64,000 nt of DNA from Beijerinckiaceae bacterium (GTDB lineage Bacteria; Pseudomonadota; Alphaproteobacteria; Rhizobiales; Beijerinckiaceae). The notes under the pieces are model-generated. The model ran no database searches, was not told the origin of the DNA, and was given only the letters and a program-made list of their open reading frames with translations. The position numbers and the translations under genes were made by a program. The DNA lies in the NCBI GenBank assembly GCA_947454485.1, contig CANGJJ010000004.1:229535-293534 (forward strand), in the 5' to 3' direction. How positions within the stretch are numbered: the first letter of the stretch is position 1; each line of letters begins with the position of its first letter. This document shows, in pieces, positions 29,627 to 39,239 of this stretch.

Positions 29627-30670
29627 TCAGAGATTCTGGATCTTCGGCATGATCTGGGAGCGGAACAGCTCCATCGAGCGCAGCGCTGCCTCGAAGGGCA
29701 GGGTACCGAAGAACATATAAGCGAGCAGGTAATTGGTGCCCAATTCGCCCTGCTGCTCGATGATCTTGCGCAGAACCGTCTCCGGCGAGCCGCAGATCGC
29801 CATGCCATTCTCCTCGCAGCTCTCAAAATCGATGCCGCGATGAACATTGAGGCGGGCGGTCAGCTCGCTCGAGCCGTTCAGCTTGCGAATATAGTTCAAG
29901 CTCTCGAGGTGATGTTCAAAGGCCGGTTTCATGATGCGGCGGGCCTCAGCATCGGTGTCAGCAACGACGATATGGCGCAGCTGGCCAATCGCGACACCGC
30001 CCGAGAATTCAGCCTTGGGATTGGCCGGACCACCGCGCTTTGCCAGCGCTGCCTTGAAGGCGTTGATATTCACCTTGGCGTGTGACGTTGCGCCATTGGC
30101 GGTGAAATGCATGCCCTGTTCGCCGGCAAAGGTCGCGCCGATCTCATTGGACGAGCCATACCAGAAGGCGGGGTGCGGGCCCTGCAGCGGGCGCAGTGCC
30201 ATCGGCACATTGGTATATTTGTAATAGGGGCCGTCATGGGTCAGGGTCTCGCTGGTGAGGCCCTTCACGAGGCAGTCATAGGCATCGAAGAAGATGTTGC
30301 GCGAATCTTCGTGATTGACCTTGTGATAGTTCAGCTCGAAGGGCGAGACGCCGCGGCCAACGCCAACCTCGAGGCGCCCGCGCGAGAGGTGATCGAGCAT
30401 GCAGATTTCTTCGATCAGGCGCAGCGGCGAATAAAGCGGCAGCAAATAGCACAAAGGCCCAAAGCGCAGGCGCTTGGTCAGGCGCGCGAGTGCGCCCATA
30501 TAGACGCCCGGCACCGGCACCATATTGAGCGGCGTGCAGTGATGTTCGGCAAGATGCAGGCAGTAGAAGCCCGCTTCATCGGCCAGCTGGGCAAATTGCA
30601 AACGCTCATCAAAGATCGTGGCCAGAGCCCGATCCGAGCGCTCGATGTGATCAAACAAACCGACTTTCAT
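29627..30670 (-). CDS. LLM-class flavin-dependent oxidoreductase
   Basis: 347 aa. A luciferase-like monooxygenase TIM barrel that uses reduced FMN and O2 or F420-like chemistry on an unknown substrate. Motifs: MKVGLFDHIE at the start, FAQLADEAGFYCLHLAEHH, RLRFGPLCYLLPLYSPLRLIEE, and LDHLSRGRLEVGVGRGVSPFE, which is the family's flavin/phosphate region. Later come AFWYGSSNEIGATFAGEQGM and CGSPETVLRKI. Cytoplasmic, no signal. It is flanked by terminators on both sides and is probably transcribed alone. The nearby dioxygenase and periplasmic receptors suggest catabolism of an unusual carbon or sulfur compound, which is only an inference. Confidence 0.88.
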   Translation of the reverse strand: MKVGLFDHIERSDRALATIFDERLQFAQLADEAGFYCLHLAEHHCTPLNMVPVPGVYMGALARLTKRLRFGPLCYLLPLYSPLRLIEEICMLDHLSRGRLEVGVGRGVSPFELNYHKVNHEDSRNIFFDAYDCLVKGLTSETLTHDGPYYKYTNVPMALRPLQGPHPAFWYGSSNEIGATFAGEQGMHFTANGATSHAKVNINAFKAALAKRGGPANPKAEFSGGVAIGQLRHIVVADTDAEARRIMKPAFEHHLESLNYIRKLNGSSELTARLNVHRGIDFESCEENGMAICGSPETVLRKIIEQQGELGTNYLLAYMFFGTLPFEAALRSMELFRSQIMPKIQNL

Positions 30671-30734
30671 GATTCCTCCGCAGGGCGAGCCAGTGCCCCG
30701 TTCGTTGGGCGCACTCTAGCCCCGGACGCGCCAA

Positions 30735-30760
30735 GAAAAAAGCCCGCTAAGGCAGGCTTT
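30735..30760 (-). terminator. Terminator after the TauD-type dioxygenase gene
   Basis: On the minus strand AAGCCTGC and GCGGGCTT form an 8-bp stem (one G-U) with a short loop, followed by six T (30741-30736). It is close to the dioxygenase stop. Confidence 0.8.
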
Positions 30761-30770
30761 TATCTTCAAT

Positions 30771-31592
30771 TTAGTGGATCGGCGGCTGATTATCGCCAAT
30801 CGTCACGCGCTTCATCAAGCGACGCTCGTTTTCGGAGAAGTCCGTGCGGGCATGTTGGGTGGCGCGATTGTCCCACACAACGATGTCGCCCACTTTCCAT
30901 TTGTGCTGATACACGAAACGCGGATTTTCTGCGTGATCGCACAATTGATCGAGAATTGCCCGGCTTTCCTGCGGATCAAGCCCATTGATCCGGTCGGTCA
31001 TCAGGCGGCAGACATAGAGCGACTTCTCGCCTGTCTCAGGGATCGTGCGCACAACAGGATGCTCGCATTGTGGGCCAGCGCCTTCGCGCTTGTCCGGCGA
31101 TGTCGCGCCATAAGTGAATGTGTTGAGCGCTGTGCGCCCCTCGATCTTTTTCTTCAGATCATCGGGGAGTGCGGCATAGGCTGCGACCATATTGGCGAAC
31201 AAAGTGTCGCCGCCCTCTTGAGGGATTTCGAGCGCCATCAGCGCGGCACCCTTGCAGGGCTGTTTTTGATGGATGCGGTCGAAGTGGAAGGACATTTCGC
31301 CATCAGGCAATTGGCCGAGCGGTTTGCCATCTTCACGAATATTGGAAATGACCATGATGTCATCGCGGCCTGAAAGCGGCGAGATCACGCGCGACTTTTC
31401 AATCGGCCCCAGACATTTGCCAAACTCCACCAGCTCCGCATCGGTGAGCTTTTGGTCGTGCAGGATGAGGATGTGATATTTCAGGAATGCATCGAAAATG
31501 GTCTTGGAATCTTGCGGCGTGATGTTGCGCGCATCGAGGCCAATGATTTCCGCTCCCAAGGGCGCATCAAGAGGCTTCACTGTCACGGGCAT
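30771..31592 (-). CDS. TauD/TfdA-family Fe(II)/2-oxoglutarate dioxygenase
   Basis: 273 aa. A double-stranded beta-helix oxygenase that couples 2-oxoglutarate decarboxylation to hydroxylation of a small acid (taurine, alkyl sulfate or 2,4-D-like compounds in known members). The start matches the family: VKPLDAPLGAEIIGLDAR, then AFLKYHILILHDQKLTDAELVEFG. The iron motif HxD is in MSFHFDRIH and the distal His is in TQHARTDF; an Arg for 2-oxoglutarate is in the following ERRLMKRVTI. Other members cleave C-S or C-O bonds; the exact substrate here cannot be told. Terminator downstream; the Bug receptor gene diverges upstream. Confidence 0.88.
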   Translation of the reverse strand: MPVTVKPLDAPLGAEIIGLDARNITPQDSKTIFDAFLKYHILILHDQKLTDAELVEFGKCLGPIEKSRVISPLSGRDDIMVISNIREDGKPLGQLPDGEMSFHFDRIHQKQPCKGAALMALEIPQEGGDTLFANMVAAYAALPDDLKKKIEGRTALNTFTYGATSPDKREGAGPQCEHPVVRTIPETGEKSLYVCRLMTDRINGLDPQESRAILDQLCDHAENPRFVYQHKWKVGDIVVWDNRATQHARTDFSENERRLMKRVTIGDNQPPIH

Positions 31593-31750
31593 ATATCTGC
31601 TCCCTCGCGTGCGCCGCTGCGGGCGCCTTCACCCGTAAGGTAGAGGAAGGAGAGGGGTCGCGCCAAGCCTGTCTTTGAGGCGGCGGGCCAGAAGTACTTG
31701 CATTGTCTGTGGAGGCCCGCAAAATAGCTGCAAAACAGGGGGGATGCGGG

Positions 31751-32791
31751 ATGGCCCAAATGCGCCAGTGGTATGTGGCGGCAGGTTTGTTGGCGGCAAT
31801 GTCCGGCCATGCGCAGGCGCAAGACGCCGTGGCTGCTTTCTATAGGGGCAAGACCGTGACGATGGTCATCGGCTCATCGCCCGGTGGTGGCTATGATCTT
31901 TATGCCCGCCTGCTCACGCGGTTCCTTTCGCGCCATATTCCCGGCAATCCCACCGTGATCGCTCAGAATATGCCCGGTGCCGCCTCCAATGTGGCAGCCT
32001 CCTATATTTACAATGTTGCGGCCAAAGACGGGACGGTGATGGGCGCGCTGTTCATGGGGGCGGTGGTTGAGCCGCTCTTTGGTGAGAGCAAGCGCAATAC
32101 GCATGACATGTCGAAGTTCAATTACATCGGTAATGCCAATAGCGATGCCTATGTCTGCCTTGTGCGCAGTGATGCGGGTGTGAACAGTTTTGCGGATCTG
32201 TTGACCAAAGAGGTTGTGTTGGGCGCCAGCGCTGAAGGCGCATCGACGCGCGATTTCCCGGTTCTGCTGAAAAATTTGCTCGGGGCGAAATTCAAGATCG
32301 TGGCGGGCTATCCCGGCACGCGCGAGATCAATCTGGCGATGGAGAAGGGCGAGGTTCAGGCAGGTTGCGGACAGACATGGTCTTCGGTGGCTGCAACTTA
32401 TCCAGCCTGGTTCAGCAACAATCTCGTCAAGCCGATCGTGCAGGAATCCAATGTCGATTATCCCGAGCTTGGCCGTATGGGTGTGCCTTTGGCGCGCAAC
32501 TTCGCCAAGACGGAGGAACAGAAACAGATTTTGGAATTGGTTTATAGCCAGACGACATTTGGTCGCCCCTATGTGGTGGCGCCGGGCGTGCCAGGTGAAC
32601 GTGTCGCGGCTCTGCGCAAAGCTTTCATGGATACGATGAGCGATCCTGACCTTGTGGCCGAGGCCAAACGGATCAAGCTCGATATTGGTGCTATTTCGGG
32701 TGAAGAGCTGCAGGCTTTGATCGCCAAGCTCTATGCGACGCCGGTCGAGATTGTCGACAAGGCGCGCGCCGCTGTTGCTTACAGGCCATAA
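31751..32791 (+). CDS. Bug-family periplasmic substrate-binding protein (TctC-like)
   Basis: 346 aa. A signal peptide of ~23 residues ends near GHAQAQ-DAV. The mature start FYRGKTVTMVIGSSPGGGYDLYARLLTRFL is the Bug signature, and NPTVIAQNMPGAASNVAA is the next conserved block. This is the receptor part of tripartite tricarboxylate transporters, but no TctA/TctB genes are near, as is common for Bug proteins. The start at 31751 follows a GGGGGG run and gives a clean signal peptide; an upstream in-frame start at 31703 is less likely. It shares a hairpin terminator with the convergent receptor gene. Confidence 0.87.
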   Translation: MAQMRQWYVAAGLLAAMSGHAQAQDAVAAFYRGKTVTMVIGSSPGGGYDLYARLLTRFLSRHIPGNPTVIAQNMPGAASNVAASYIYNVAAKDGTVMGALFMGAVVEPLFGESKRNTHDMSKFNYIGNANSDAYVCLVRSDAGVNSFADLLTKEVVLGASAEGASTRDFPVLLKNLLGAKFKIVAGYPGTREINLAMEKGEVQAGCGQTWSSVAATYPAWFSNNLVKPIVQESNVDYPELGRMGVPLARNFAKTEEQKQILELVYSQTTFGRPYVVAPGVPGERVAALRKAFMDTMSDPDLVAEAKRIKLDIGAISGEELQALIAKLYATPVEIVDKARAAVAYRP

Positions 32792-32812
32792 CCGTCCCCC
32801 GAAGGGGACGGC
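32791..32812. terminator. Hairpin between convergent Bug genes
   Basis: CCGTCCCC (32792-32799) and GGGGACGG (32804-32811) form a perfect 8-bp stem with a CGAA loop between two facing stop codons. There is no clear T-run on either strand, so it may be a bidirectional roadblock rather than a classical terminator. Confidence 0.6.
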
Positions 32813-32822
32813 TGTGGTGATC

Positions 32823-33848
32823 TTACTCGCTGCCGAGCAACTTCTTGGCAAGCGCAACCGCCTGCGGGGGCGTTGCCACGATCTCGCGGGCGAGTTTGTC
32901 GAGATTGTCGCCGCCATTGGGCTCAATCGGGATCATCAGCTTTTTGGCTTCTGCCAAGAAGTCAGGATCCTTCATCGTCGCATCAAAAGCGCGGCGCAGA
33001 GCATCCACGCGGTCTTGGGGAACACCTGGCGGCAGGAAGACCGCGCGCGCAAATTCAGACGAGCCGCAGATCATCAGCAAGGCAGCCTTTTGCTCGGGTG
33101 TCTTGGCAAGTTCAACGAGGGTTGGCACGTCAGGCAGTAGCGGATCGCGGGTGAGGCCATCCACCACCAGCGGCTTCAGCTTCTTGTCCTGAATATATTG
33201 CGGGGCCTGTGTGACAACGCTGATCCAGCTGGCGCCGCGACCTTGAATCTCACCGCGCTCCATCGCGAGATTGAGATCGGCTGCGCCATTATAGCCCAGA
33301 ACGAATTTGAACTTGGTGCCGACAACTTCATTGAGCGCTTGCGGCACGGTGAATGTGGGTGAGTTGCGCCCTGTCGCGCCGATCACGACTTCTTTCTGTG
33401 TCGCTTCTTCAATCGACTGTGCGGGGGCTGTGTGCCAGACGCCGACGAAATTGCGGAGCGGGGCCATATTGCCGATCCAGCGCCATTTCGAAATGTCGTA
33501 TTTGCCCGCGACCTGTGTTTCGACGAGCTGGCTCGTCACATTGGTCTGCTGGGTCATGCCGATCATCGTGCCGTCTTTGGGCGCGGTATGTTCCATCTGG
33601 ATGGAGGTGGAGATACCACCACCCACGCCGCCCGCCAGCTTCACGATGATCATCGGCTTGCCGGGAATATATTTGCTCATATGGCTGGCGAGCGTGCGCG
33701 CATAGATATCGTAGCTGCCGCCAGCGCCCGCGCCGACCATGAAAGTGATCGTCTTGCCGGTATAGAAAGCCTCGACGCCCTGTGCTTTGGCGGCCATGGG
33801 GGCCAAGGCCAAAGCCATGCCGCACGCCATGGGAAAGAGACGACGCAT
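32823..33848 (-). CDS. Bug-family periplasmic substrate-binding protein (TctC-like)
   Basis: 341 aa. The signal peptide MRRLFPMACGMALALAPMAA ends near AKAQ. The mature part opens with FYTGKTITFMVGAGAGGSYDIYARTLASHM and GKPMIIVKLAGGVGGG, the Bug pattern, and ends in the usual helical tail. The ATG at 33848 follows TGGAGGAC with a six-base gap; an open frame back to 33968 has no signal. It faces the other receptor gene, and the two are only moderately similar, so they probably bind different ligands. Confidence 0.87.
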   Translation of the reverse strand: MRRLFPMACGMALALAPMAAKAQGVEAFYTGKTITFMVGAGAGGSYDIYARTLASHMSKYIPGKPMIIVKLAGGVGGGISTSIQMEHTAPKDGTMIGMTQQTNVTSQLVETQVAGKYDISKWRWIGNMAPLRNFVGVWHTAPAQSIEEATQKEVVIGATGRNSPTFTVPQALNEVVGTKFKFVLGYNGAADLNLAMERGEIQGRGASWISVVTQAPQYIQDKKLKPLVVDGLTRDPLLPDVPTLVELAKTPEQKAALLMICGSSEFARAVFLPPGVPQDRVDALRRAFDATMKDPDFLAEAKKLMIPIEPNGGDNLDKLAREIVATPPQAVALAKKLLGSE

Positions 33849-33986
33849 ATGATGTCCTCCAGTGGCCCTGTGGGCCGTCGGGCTCGCCATAACACAGGCT
33901 GAGGCTTCCATCCATCGGATGGCGGATATACCTATCTGCATCCGCATGGCATTTTGCGATTTGGTCATGCGTCAGGGGAGGTCGCG

Positions 33987-34796
33987 ATGTCGCAAGTGGC
34001 TGCACATCCAGCGGTCAAGGTCGAGATCCCCGCCAAGGCGGGGCGACCGCTGATCCGTTCACTCAAGCGTGATGACGTTGTCGCCGCGCTGGAAGCTGGC
34101 TGGCGCGATTTCAAAGCCGCCCCGCTTTATGGCCTGGCTTTTGGCCTCATCTATACGCTGGGTGGCTGGGCCATCATCGCTCTGTCGAATATGGCGGGGC
34201 TTTATTATTTCTCTTATCCGCTGGCGACCGGCTTTGCCCTCATCGCGCCTTTCGTAGCGGCAGGCATTTATGATGTCAGCCGCCGGCTTGAGCGCGGGGA
34301 TCCGATCAGTTGGGGCGGCATCATCCAATCTGTGCGTATCGCTGGGGCGCGTGATCTTGGCTGGATGGCGTTGGTGCTGACCTTCGCGCTGATCATCTGG
34401 CTCGATTTTGCGGTGTTCCTCTATCTGATGTTCTACGGCGTCCATATGCCGGACTTCAGAGAGTTCTTCGTGGAGGCGGTTTCCACACCTTCGGGTCTTG
34501 CCTTTTTGGCTTTGGGCAATGCGCTGGGTGCGGTGATGGCTTTTGCAGTCTTCTCCATCACGGTGGTGGCTTGCCCGATGCTGCTCGACCGCGATGTTGA
34601 TTTTGTCACCGCGATGCTGACGAGCTTGCGCTGCGTGCGCCAGAATCTCTGGCAGATGCTGGCTTTTGCCCTCATCATCGCGTTGTGGTTTGCGGTGGCG
34701 ATGGTCACGATGCTGGCTGCGCTGGTCGTTGTCCTGCCGGTTCTGGGTCATACGACCTGGCATCTCTACCGCTTGGCTATTGTCCACGAGGCCTAG
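33987..34796 (+). CDS. DUF2189 integral membrane protein
   Basis: 269 aa with six or so membrane segments. A conserved N-terminal stretch (LKRDDVVAALEAGWRDFKAAPLYGLAFG) is followed by LATGFALIAPFVAAGIYDVSRRLERGD, both typical of DUF2189. Function unknown; the family resembles cytochrome-c-oxidase-associated membrane proteins. The start at 33987 follows GGGGAGG. It is divergent from the receptor gene, and a CPBP protease gene follows 52 bases downstream. Confidence 0.85.
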   Translation: MSQVAAHPAVKVEIPAKAGRPLIRSLKRDDVVAALEAGWRDFKAAPLYGLAFGLIYTLGGWAIIALSNMAGLYYFSYPLATGFALIAPFVAAGIYDVSRRLERGDPISWGGIIQSVRIAGARDLGWMALVLTFALIIWLDFAVFLYLMFYGVHMPDFREFFVEAVSTPSGLAFLALGNALGAVMAFAVFSITVVACPMLLDRDVDFVTAMLTSLRCVRQNLWQMLAFALIIALWFAVAMVTMLAALVVVLPVLGHTTWHLYRLAIVHEA

Positions 34797-34848
34797 CCGC
34801 GCCACATTCAGCTCAGTGCTTCTTTGACGCTTTGCTGGATGACCTTTC

Positions 34849-35604
34849 ATGCACACCGATATTGAAGAGGCCCCGCGCGTCATGTCGCTGGTGGGGCTCG
34901 TGTTCAGCCTCATCATCATTCTGGGCCTTGCTGGCCTGCTGCTGGGGGCGGTGGCCGGGGGCCTCGCCCTCATTGATCTGGGACTCAATGGCTGGGACCA
35001 TTTGATCGCCTCGCTTGATCTTGTGTCTCATCTGTCACGCCGGGATGAAGGGGCTGAGCTGCTCGGCTTCCTGTTGGGCTGCGCGATTTATGCGGCGGTC
35101 GTGGTGGCTCTGGCATTGGCCTCGCGCTGGCGCTGGGGCGGGCGCTGGCTATTGGAGATTGGCTGGCGGCCCCTCCGCCCCGGCTCGGCCTATTGGGGCT
35201 CTGTGGCCCTCGTTATGGCCTATGGGGTGGGGGCCAGTCTGGCCCTCAGCCAGTTCCATGCGACCGAGCATCCGGTTTTCACCATGCCCGAATCCTGGCT
35301 CGGGATCGGGGTCTCTTTTTTGCTGATCGTGGTCTGTGCGCCCCTTGCCGAGGAGTGGATGTTCCGGGGCTGGATCTGGGCCGCTCTGAGGCCGCGCGGC
35401 TTTCGGGTGGCGCTGTGGACGACGGCACTGGTCTTTGCAGCCGCCCATTGGGGCGGTACCCCCCTCTATAGCCTCGCGATTTTGCCGATTGGGCTGATTT
35501 TGGGGCTGCTCCGGGAGAAAAGCGGCAGTACGCAGGCTACCAGCCTGTGCCATGCGCTCTACAATTTCCTGATGTGGGGCCTGACCTTTCTGGGGAAGGC
35601 GTAA
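34849..35604 (+). CDS. CPBP-family intramembrane metalloprotease
   Basis: 251 aa, about eight hydrophobic segments. The three CPBP/CAAX-protease motifs are present: EEWMFRGW (EExxxR), FAAAHWG (FxxxH) and [10 protein letters not shown] (HxxxN). The family includes prenyl-protein and bacteriocin-processing Abi proteases; the bacterial substrate is usually unknown. It lies between the DUF2189 gene and thyA. Confidence 0.88.
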   Translation: MHTDIEEAPRVMSLVGLVFSLIIILGLAGLLLGAVAGGLALIDLGLNGWDHLIASLDLVSHLSRRDEGAELLGFLLGCAIYAAVVVALALASRWRWGGRWLLEIGWRPLRPGSAYWGSVALVMAYGVGASLALSQFHATEHPVFTMPESWLGIGVSFLLIVVCAPLAEEWMFRGWIWAALRPRGFRVALWTTALVFAAAHWGGTPLYSLAILPIGLILGLLREKSGSTQATSLCHALYNFLMWGLTFLGKA

Positions 35605-35672
35605 GCGGGCAGGGGAAATGGGGGGCAAGATCGGCTAGATTGCCGCGCACCCAGGGACCGGACGGACGATTC

Positions 35673-36467
35673 ATGCAAGCCTATCACGACCTTCTGCGCC
35701 GCGTTCTTGACGAGGGTGCCCGCAAATCTGACCGCACCGGCACGGGCACGGTCTCTGTCTTTGGCCATCAAATGCGCTTTGATTTGTCGCAGGGCTTTCC
35801 GCTCGTGACGACGAAGAAGCTGCATCTCAAATCTATCATCCACGAACTGCTGTGGTTTTTGGCGGGCGACACCAATATTGCCTATCTCAAAGAAAATGGC
35901 GTTTCGATTTGGGATGAATGGGCCGATGCCAATGGCAATCTTGGTCCCGTCTATGGCAAGCAGTGGCGCTCATGGGAAGGTGCGGATGGGCGCACTCATG
36001 ATCAGATCAAATGGGTGATCGAAGAGATCAAGCGCAATCCTGACTCGCGCCGCCTTGTCGTATCAGCGTGGAATGTTGCTGATCTCGACAAGATGAAACT
36101 CGCGCCCTGCCATTGCCTGTTTCAGTTCTATGTCGCCAATGGCCGCCTCTCCTGCCAACTCTATCAGCGTAGCGCGGATATCTTCTTGGGCGTGCCTTTC
36201 AATATTGCGAGCTATGCCTTGCTAACGCAAATGATGGCGCAGGTCTGCGGTTTGGAGCCGGGCGACTTTGTGCACTCCTTTGGCGATGCGCATTTGTATT
36301 TGAACCATTTCGACCAAGCTGCTGAGCAGCTGACGCGCCAGCCGCGCGCTCTGCCGCGTCTGCGTCTCAATCCCGCTGTGACCTCCTTGTTCGACTTCCG
36401 CTTCGAGGACATTGCCATTGAGGCCTATGATCCTTGGCCGGCGATCAAAGCGCCGGTGGCCGTGTGA
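35673..36467 (+). CDS. thyA: Thymidylate synthase (ThyA)
   Basis: Makes dTMP from dUMP with methylene-tetrahydrofolate. 264 aa, the same length as the E. coli enzyme. Motifs: [19 protein letters not shown] near the start, [23 protein letters not shown], the active-site [12 protein letters not shown] with Cys146, and [23 protein letters not shown] for dUMP/folate binding. A frame open from 35547 is only leader. The stop overlaps the folA GTG by 4 bp; ThyA oxidises folate to dihydrofolate, which the next enzyme reduces. Confidence 0.98.
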   Translation: MQAYHDLLRRVLDEGARKSDRTGTGTVSVFGHQMRFDLSQGFPLVTTKKLHLKSIIHELLWFLAGDTNIAYLKENGVSIWDEWADANGNLGPVYGKQWRSWEGADGRTHDQIKWVIEEIKRNPDSRRLVVSAWNVADLDKMKLAPCHCLFQFYVANGRLSCQLYQRSADIFLGVPFNIASYALLTQMMAQVCGLEPGDFVHSFGDAHLYLNHFDQAAEQLTRQPRALPRLRLNPAVTSLFDFRFEDIAIEAYDPWPAIKAPVAV

Positions 36468-36973
36468 GGCCCCCGCTCGCGATTGTGGTGGCGGTGGCCC
36501 GCAATGGGGTGATCGGCGGCGACAACAAGCTTTTGTGGAAGTTGCGCAGTGACATGCTTCACTTTCGCGCGATCACAATGGGAAAACCCATGATCATGGG
36601 TCGGCGCACTTGGGACTCCATCGGTCGTCCCTTGCCGGGCCGCCAGAGCATTGTGGTGACGCGCGACACCAGCTTTCAAGCCGAGGGCGCGCATGTCGTC
36701 CATAACATTCCAAGCGCGCTGCTTTTGGCGCAGGACGTCGCAGAACGCATGAAATCCGAGGAAATTGTGCTGGCAGGCGGTGGGGAACTCTATGCCCAGA
36801 TGTTGCCCCAATGCGATGTGCTGCATGTGACAGAGGTCGATCTTGCCCCGCCGGGTGATGCGCTCTTTCCCAAGATCGAGCCCAGCCAGTGGCGGGAGAT
36901 CAGCCGGATCGCGCATCAGCCGGGGCAGGGGGACGAGGCTGCTTTCAGCTTCGTGGACTATGTGCGCTGCTGA
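36464..36973 (+). CDS. folA: Dihydrofolate reductase
   Basis: Reduces the dihydrofolate made by ThyA, using NADPH. 169 aa. Motifs: [27 protein letters not shown] (folate-binding, with the catalytic acidic residue region), [27 protein letters not shown], and the later [17 protein letters not shown], which binds NADPH. The GTG start overlaps the thyA stop; a longer frame from 36434 inside thyA is not favoured. Confidence 0.96.
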   Translation: MRPPLAIVVAVARNGVIGGDNKLLWKLRSDMLHFRAITMGKPMIMGRRTWDSIGRPLPGRQSIVVTRDTSFQAEGAHVVHNIPSALLLAQDVAERMKSEEIVLAGGGELYAQMLPQCDVLHVTEVDLAPPGDALFPKIEPSQWREISRIAHQPGQGDEAAFSFVDYVRC

Positions 36974-37041
36974 GGTGCCGTTGAAATAGGTGCCTGCGGT
37001 GTTTACGTGACTCAATAGCTTTTCAAGCAGGTGAGGATCGA

Positions 37042-38220
37042 ATGCCCTGGAGCAATCAAGGTGGTGGTGGCGGTGGCGGCGGCCCATGGGGCAAGCCCCC
37101 GGGGCAAGGGCCATGGGGCCAAGGGCCTTCGGGCAATAACAATGGCGGCGGTCAGATGCCGCCTGATCTTGAGGCGATGCTGCGGCGTGGGCAGGACCAT
37201 CTGCGTCAGGCGTTCCCCGGTGGCGGCTTTGGCGGCAAGGGCATTGTGCTGGCCGCTGTGCTGGCGCTGGGCGCTTGGGGCCTTAGCGGCTTCTATACAG
37301 TGCAGCCCAACGAAGTTGGCCTCAACATGGTGTTTGGTCGCTATGCGGGCAAAACCAGTGCGGGTTTGAACTACAACTGGCCCTCGCCGGTTGGCTCGGT
37401 TCAAAAGCTGCGCGTGACGGATCGCAACTCGACCAGTATCGGCTTCAACTCGCGCCTTGATGCGCGCACCGGCAGCCAGATTACGTCGGATGTGAATGAA
37501 GAAAGCCTGATGCTGACGGGCGATGAAAATATCGCCGATGTGAAATTCGTCGTCATCTGGCAGATCGATCCGATCAAGCCAGAGAATTTCGCCTTCAATG
37601 TGCGTCGTCCTGAATTGACCATCAAGGCTGTCGCTGAAAGCTCGATGCGTGAGATCGTGGGCCGCAATCAGATCCAGCGCATTCTCACCGCAGAGCGCAA
37701 GACCATCGAACCGGCTGTGCAAGATTTGATGCAGAAGGTGCTCGATGACTATGGCGCGGGTGTGAAGATCATTCAGGTCCAGCTGCAGTCGGTTGATCCG
37801 CCAGAGCAGGTCATTGCTGCCTTCCGCGATGTGACAGCTGCGCAGCAGGATCAGGATCGCTTGCGCAATGAAGCTGAGGCCTATGCCAATCGCGTTGTGC
37901 CAGAAGCGCGCGGTGCGGCAGCGCGAATCATGCAAGAGGCGCAGGCCTATCGCGAACAGACCGTGGCGGAAGCCTATGGTCAGGCGGGTCGCTTCGCGCA
38001 GGTGCTCGAAGAATATCGCAAGGCACCCACGATTACGCGCGAGCGTATTTATCTTGAGACGATGGAGCGTGTGCTCGGTGGTATGAACAAGGTCATTCTT
38101 GATCAGCCAGGTGGACAGGGCGTTGTGCCTTATCTGCCGCTCAGCGGGCTTGAAGCGCCCCAGCAGCCCCAGACGATTCCTCAGTCACAGCCCCAAACCC
38201 GACAGGGGGGTACGCGATGA
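37042..38220 (+). CDS. hflK: Membrane protease modulator HflK
   Basis: SPFH/band-7 protein that with HflC forms a large inner-membrane cage around FtsH and modulates its proteolysis. 392 aa. A Gly/Pro/Asn-rich cytoplasmic N-terminus (first ~65 residues) is followed by a membrane segment (GIVLAAVLALGAWGLSGFY) and the SPFH domain starting TVQPNEVGLNMVFGRY. A helical region with ERKTIEPAVQDLMQKVLDDYGAG and a Gln-rich tail completes it. The ATG follows GTGAGGATC. The stop overlaps the hflC ATG (ATGA), the usual coupling that ensures equal amounts of both. Confidence 0.95.
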   Translation: MPWSNQGGGGGGGGPWGKPPGQGPWGQGPSGNNNGGGQMPPDLEAMLRRGQDHLRQAFPGGGFGGKGIVLAAVLALGAWGLSGFYTVQPNEVGLNMVFGRYAGKTSAGLNYNWPSPVGSVQKLRVTDRNSTSIGFNSRLDARTGSQITSDVNEESLMLTGDENIADVKFVVIWQIDPIKPENFAFNVRRPELTIKAVAESSMREIVGRNQIQRILTAERKTIEPAVQDLMQKVLDDYGAGVKIIQVQLQSVDPPEQVIAAFRDVTAAQQDQDRLRNEAEAYANRVVPEARGAAARIMQEAQAYREQTVAEAYGQAGRFAQVLEEYRKAPTITRERIYLETMERVLGGMNKVILDQPGGQGVVPYLPLSGLEAPQQPQTIPQSQPQTRQGGTR

Positions 38221-39110
38221 AGTCCTCTTCTCTTCCCTTCGTCGCATTGGGCGTTCTGGTTCTCGCCTTGATTGGCGTTGGCAGTGCCGCCTTTACCGTG
38301 CGTCAGACCGAGCAGGCTTTGGTGCTGCGCTTTGGTGAACCGATCCTTGGGCGCGGCCAGATCTCCACGCCCGGTCTGCACTTCAAAGTGCCTTTCATCG
38401 AGACGGTGGTTTATCTCGACAATCGCATTCTTGATGTTGAGACCTCCAAGCAGGAGGTTCTGGCCTCCGACAATAACCGCATCGAGGTGGATGCCTTCTT
38501 GCGCTACAAGATCGTTGATCCGCTGCGCTTCTATCAGACCGTGCGCTCGCCGCAGGGTGCTGAGGCCCAGCTTGGCAATGTCTTGAACTCGGCTGTGCGC
38601 CGCGTTTTGGGTGAAGCCAATATGGCGCAGATCGTGCGCGATCAGCGTGCGCAGCTCATGGTGCGCATCAGAGATCAGGTGGAGACGGAAGCCACCAAGT
38701 TTGGCGTCAGCGTCAAGGATGTGCGCATCCGCCGTGCTGATCTGCCGCGCCAGATCTCGGAACGGGTGTTCAGCCGTATGCAGACGGAGCGCGCCCGCGA
38801 GGCGGCTGAGTTCCGCGCGCAGGGTGCCGAGCAAGCGCTGCGCATCACCTCGAAGGCCGATCGCGATGCGGTGGTCCTGCGCGCGCAGGCCCAGCAGCAG
38901 GCTGACCAGCTGCGCGGCGAGGGCGAGGCAGAACGCAACCGCGTCTTTGCTGAGGCCTATGGCAAGGATCCCGAATTCTTCGGCTTCTGGCGCAGCATGC
39001 AGGCCTATGAGACAGGCCTGAAGTCCTCCGACACAAGGCTCATCATGAGCCCGACGTCGCAGTTCTTCCGCTATTTCGGCAAGCCCGGTGGTGAAGCCGT
39101 TGCCAAGTAA
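38217..39110 (+). CDS. hflC: Membrane protease modulator HflC
   Basis: Partner of HflK. 297 aa. An N-terminal membrane segment (VALGVLVLALIGVGSAAF) and an SPFH domain (TVRQTEQALVLRFGEPI, then TPGLHFKVPFIETVVYLDNRILDVE) are followed by a coiled-coil with many Arg/Ala/Glu. The C-terminal EAYGKDPEFFGFWRSMQAYE is a hallmark of the HflC group. It is translationally coupled to hflK; a 129-base gap with an AT-rich stretch precedes the DegP-type gene. Confidence 0.95.
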   Translation: MKSSSLPFVALGVLVLALIGVGSAAFTVRQTEQALVLRFGEPILGRGQISTPGLHFKVPFIETVVYLDNRILDVETSKQEVLASDNNRIEVDAFLRYKIVDPLRFYQTVRSPQGAEAQLGNVLNSAVRRVLGEANMAQIVRDQRAQLMVRIRDQVETEATKFGVSVKDVRIRRADLPRQISERVFSRMQTERAREAAEFRAQGAEQALRITSKADRDAVVLRAQAQQQADQLRGEGEAERNRVFAEAYGKDPEFFGFWRSMQAYETGLKSSDTRLIMSPTSQFFRYFGKPGGEAVAK

Positions 39111-39239
39111 AGGGCACTGAAGTGACAGCGCGACGAGAAAATATTTTTATGGCTGTTTTCTCGTCGCCTTTCCGCCCCATTCTGTAGTTCGATTGATGCG
39201 CGTTGCCCCGCCTTGGCGGTAATGACAGGAGACTATTTC

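Noticed and set aside
35547..35672. N-terminal extension of ThyA
   Set aside because: The extension overlaps the end of the CPBP gene; starting at 35673 gives the exact E. coli length and Cys146 numbering.
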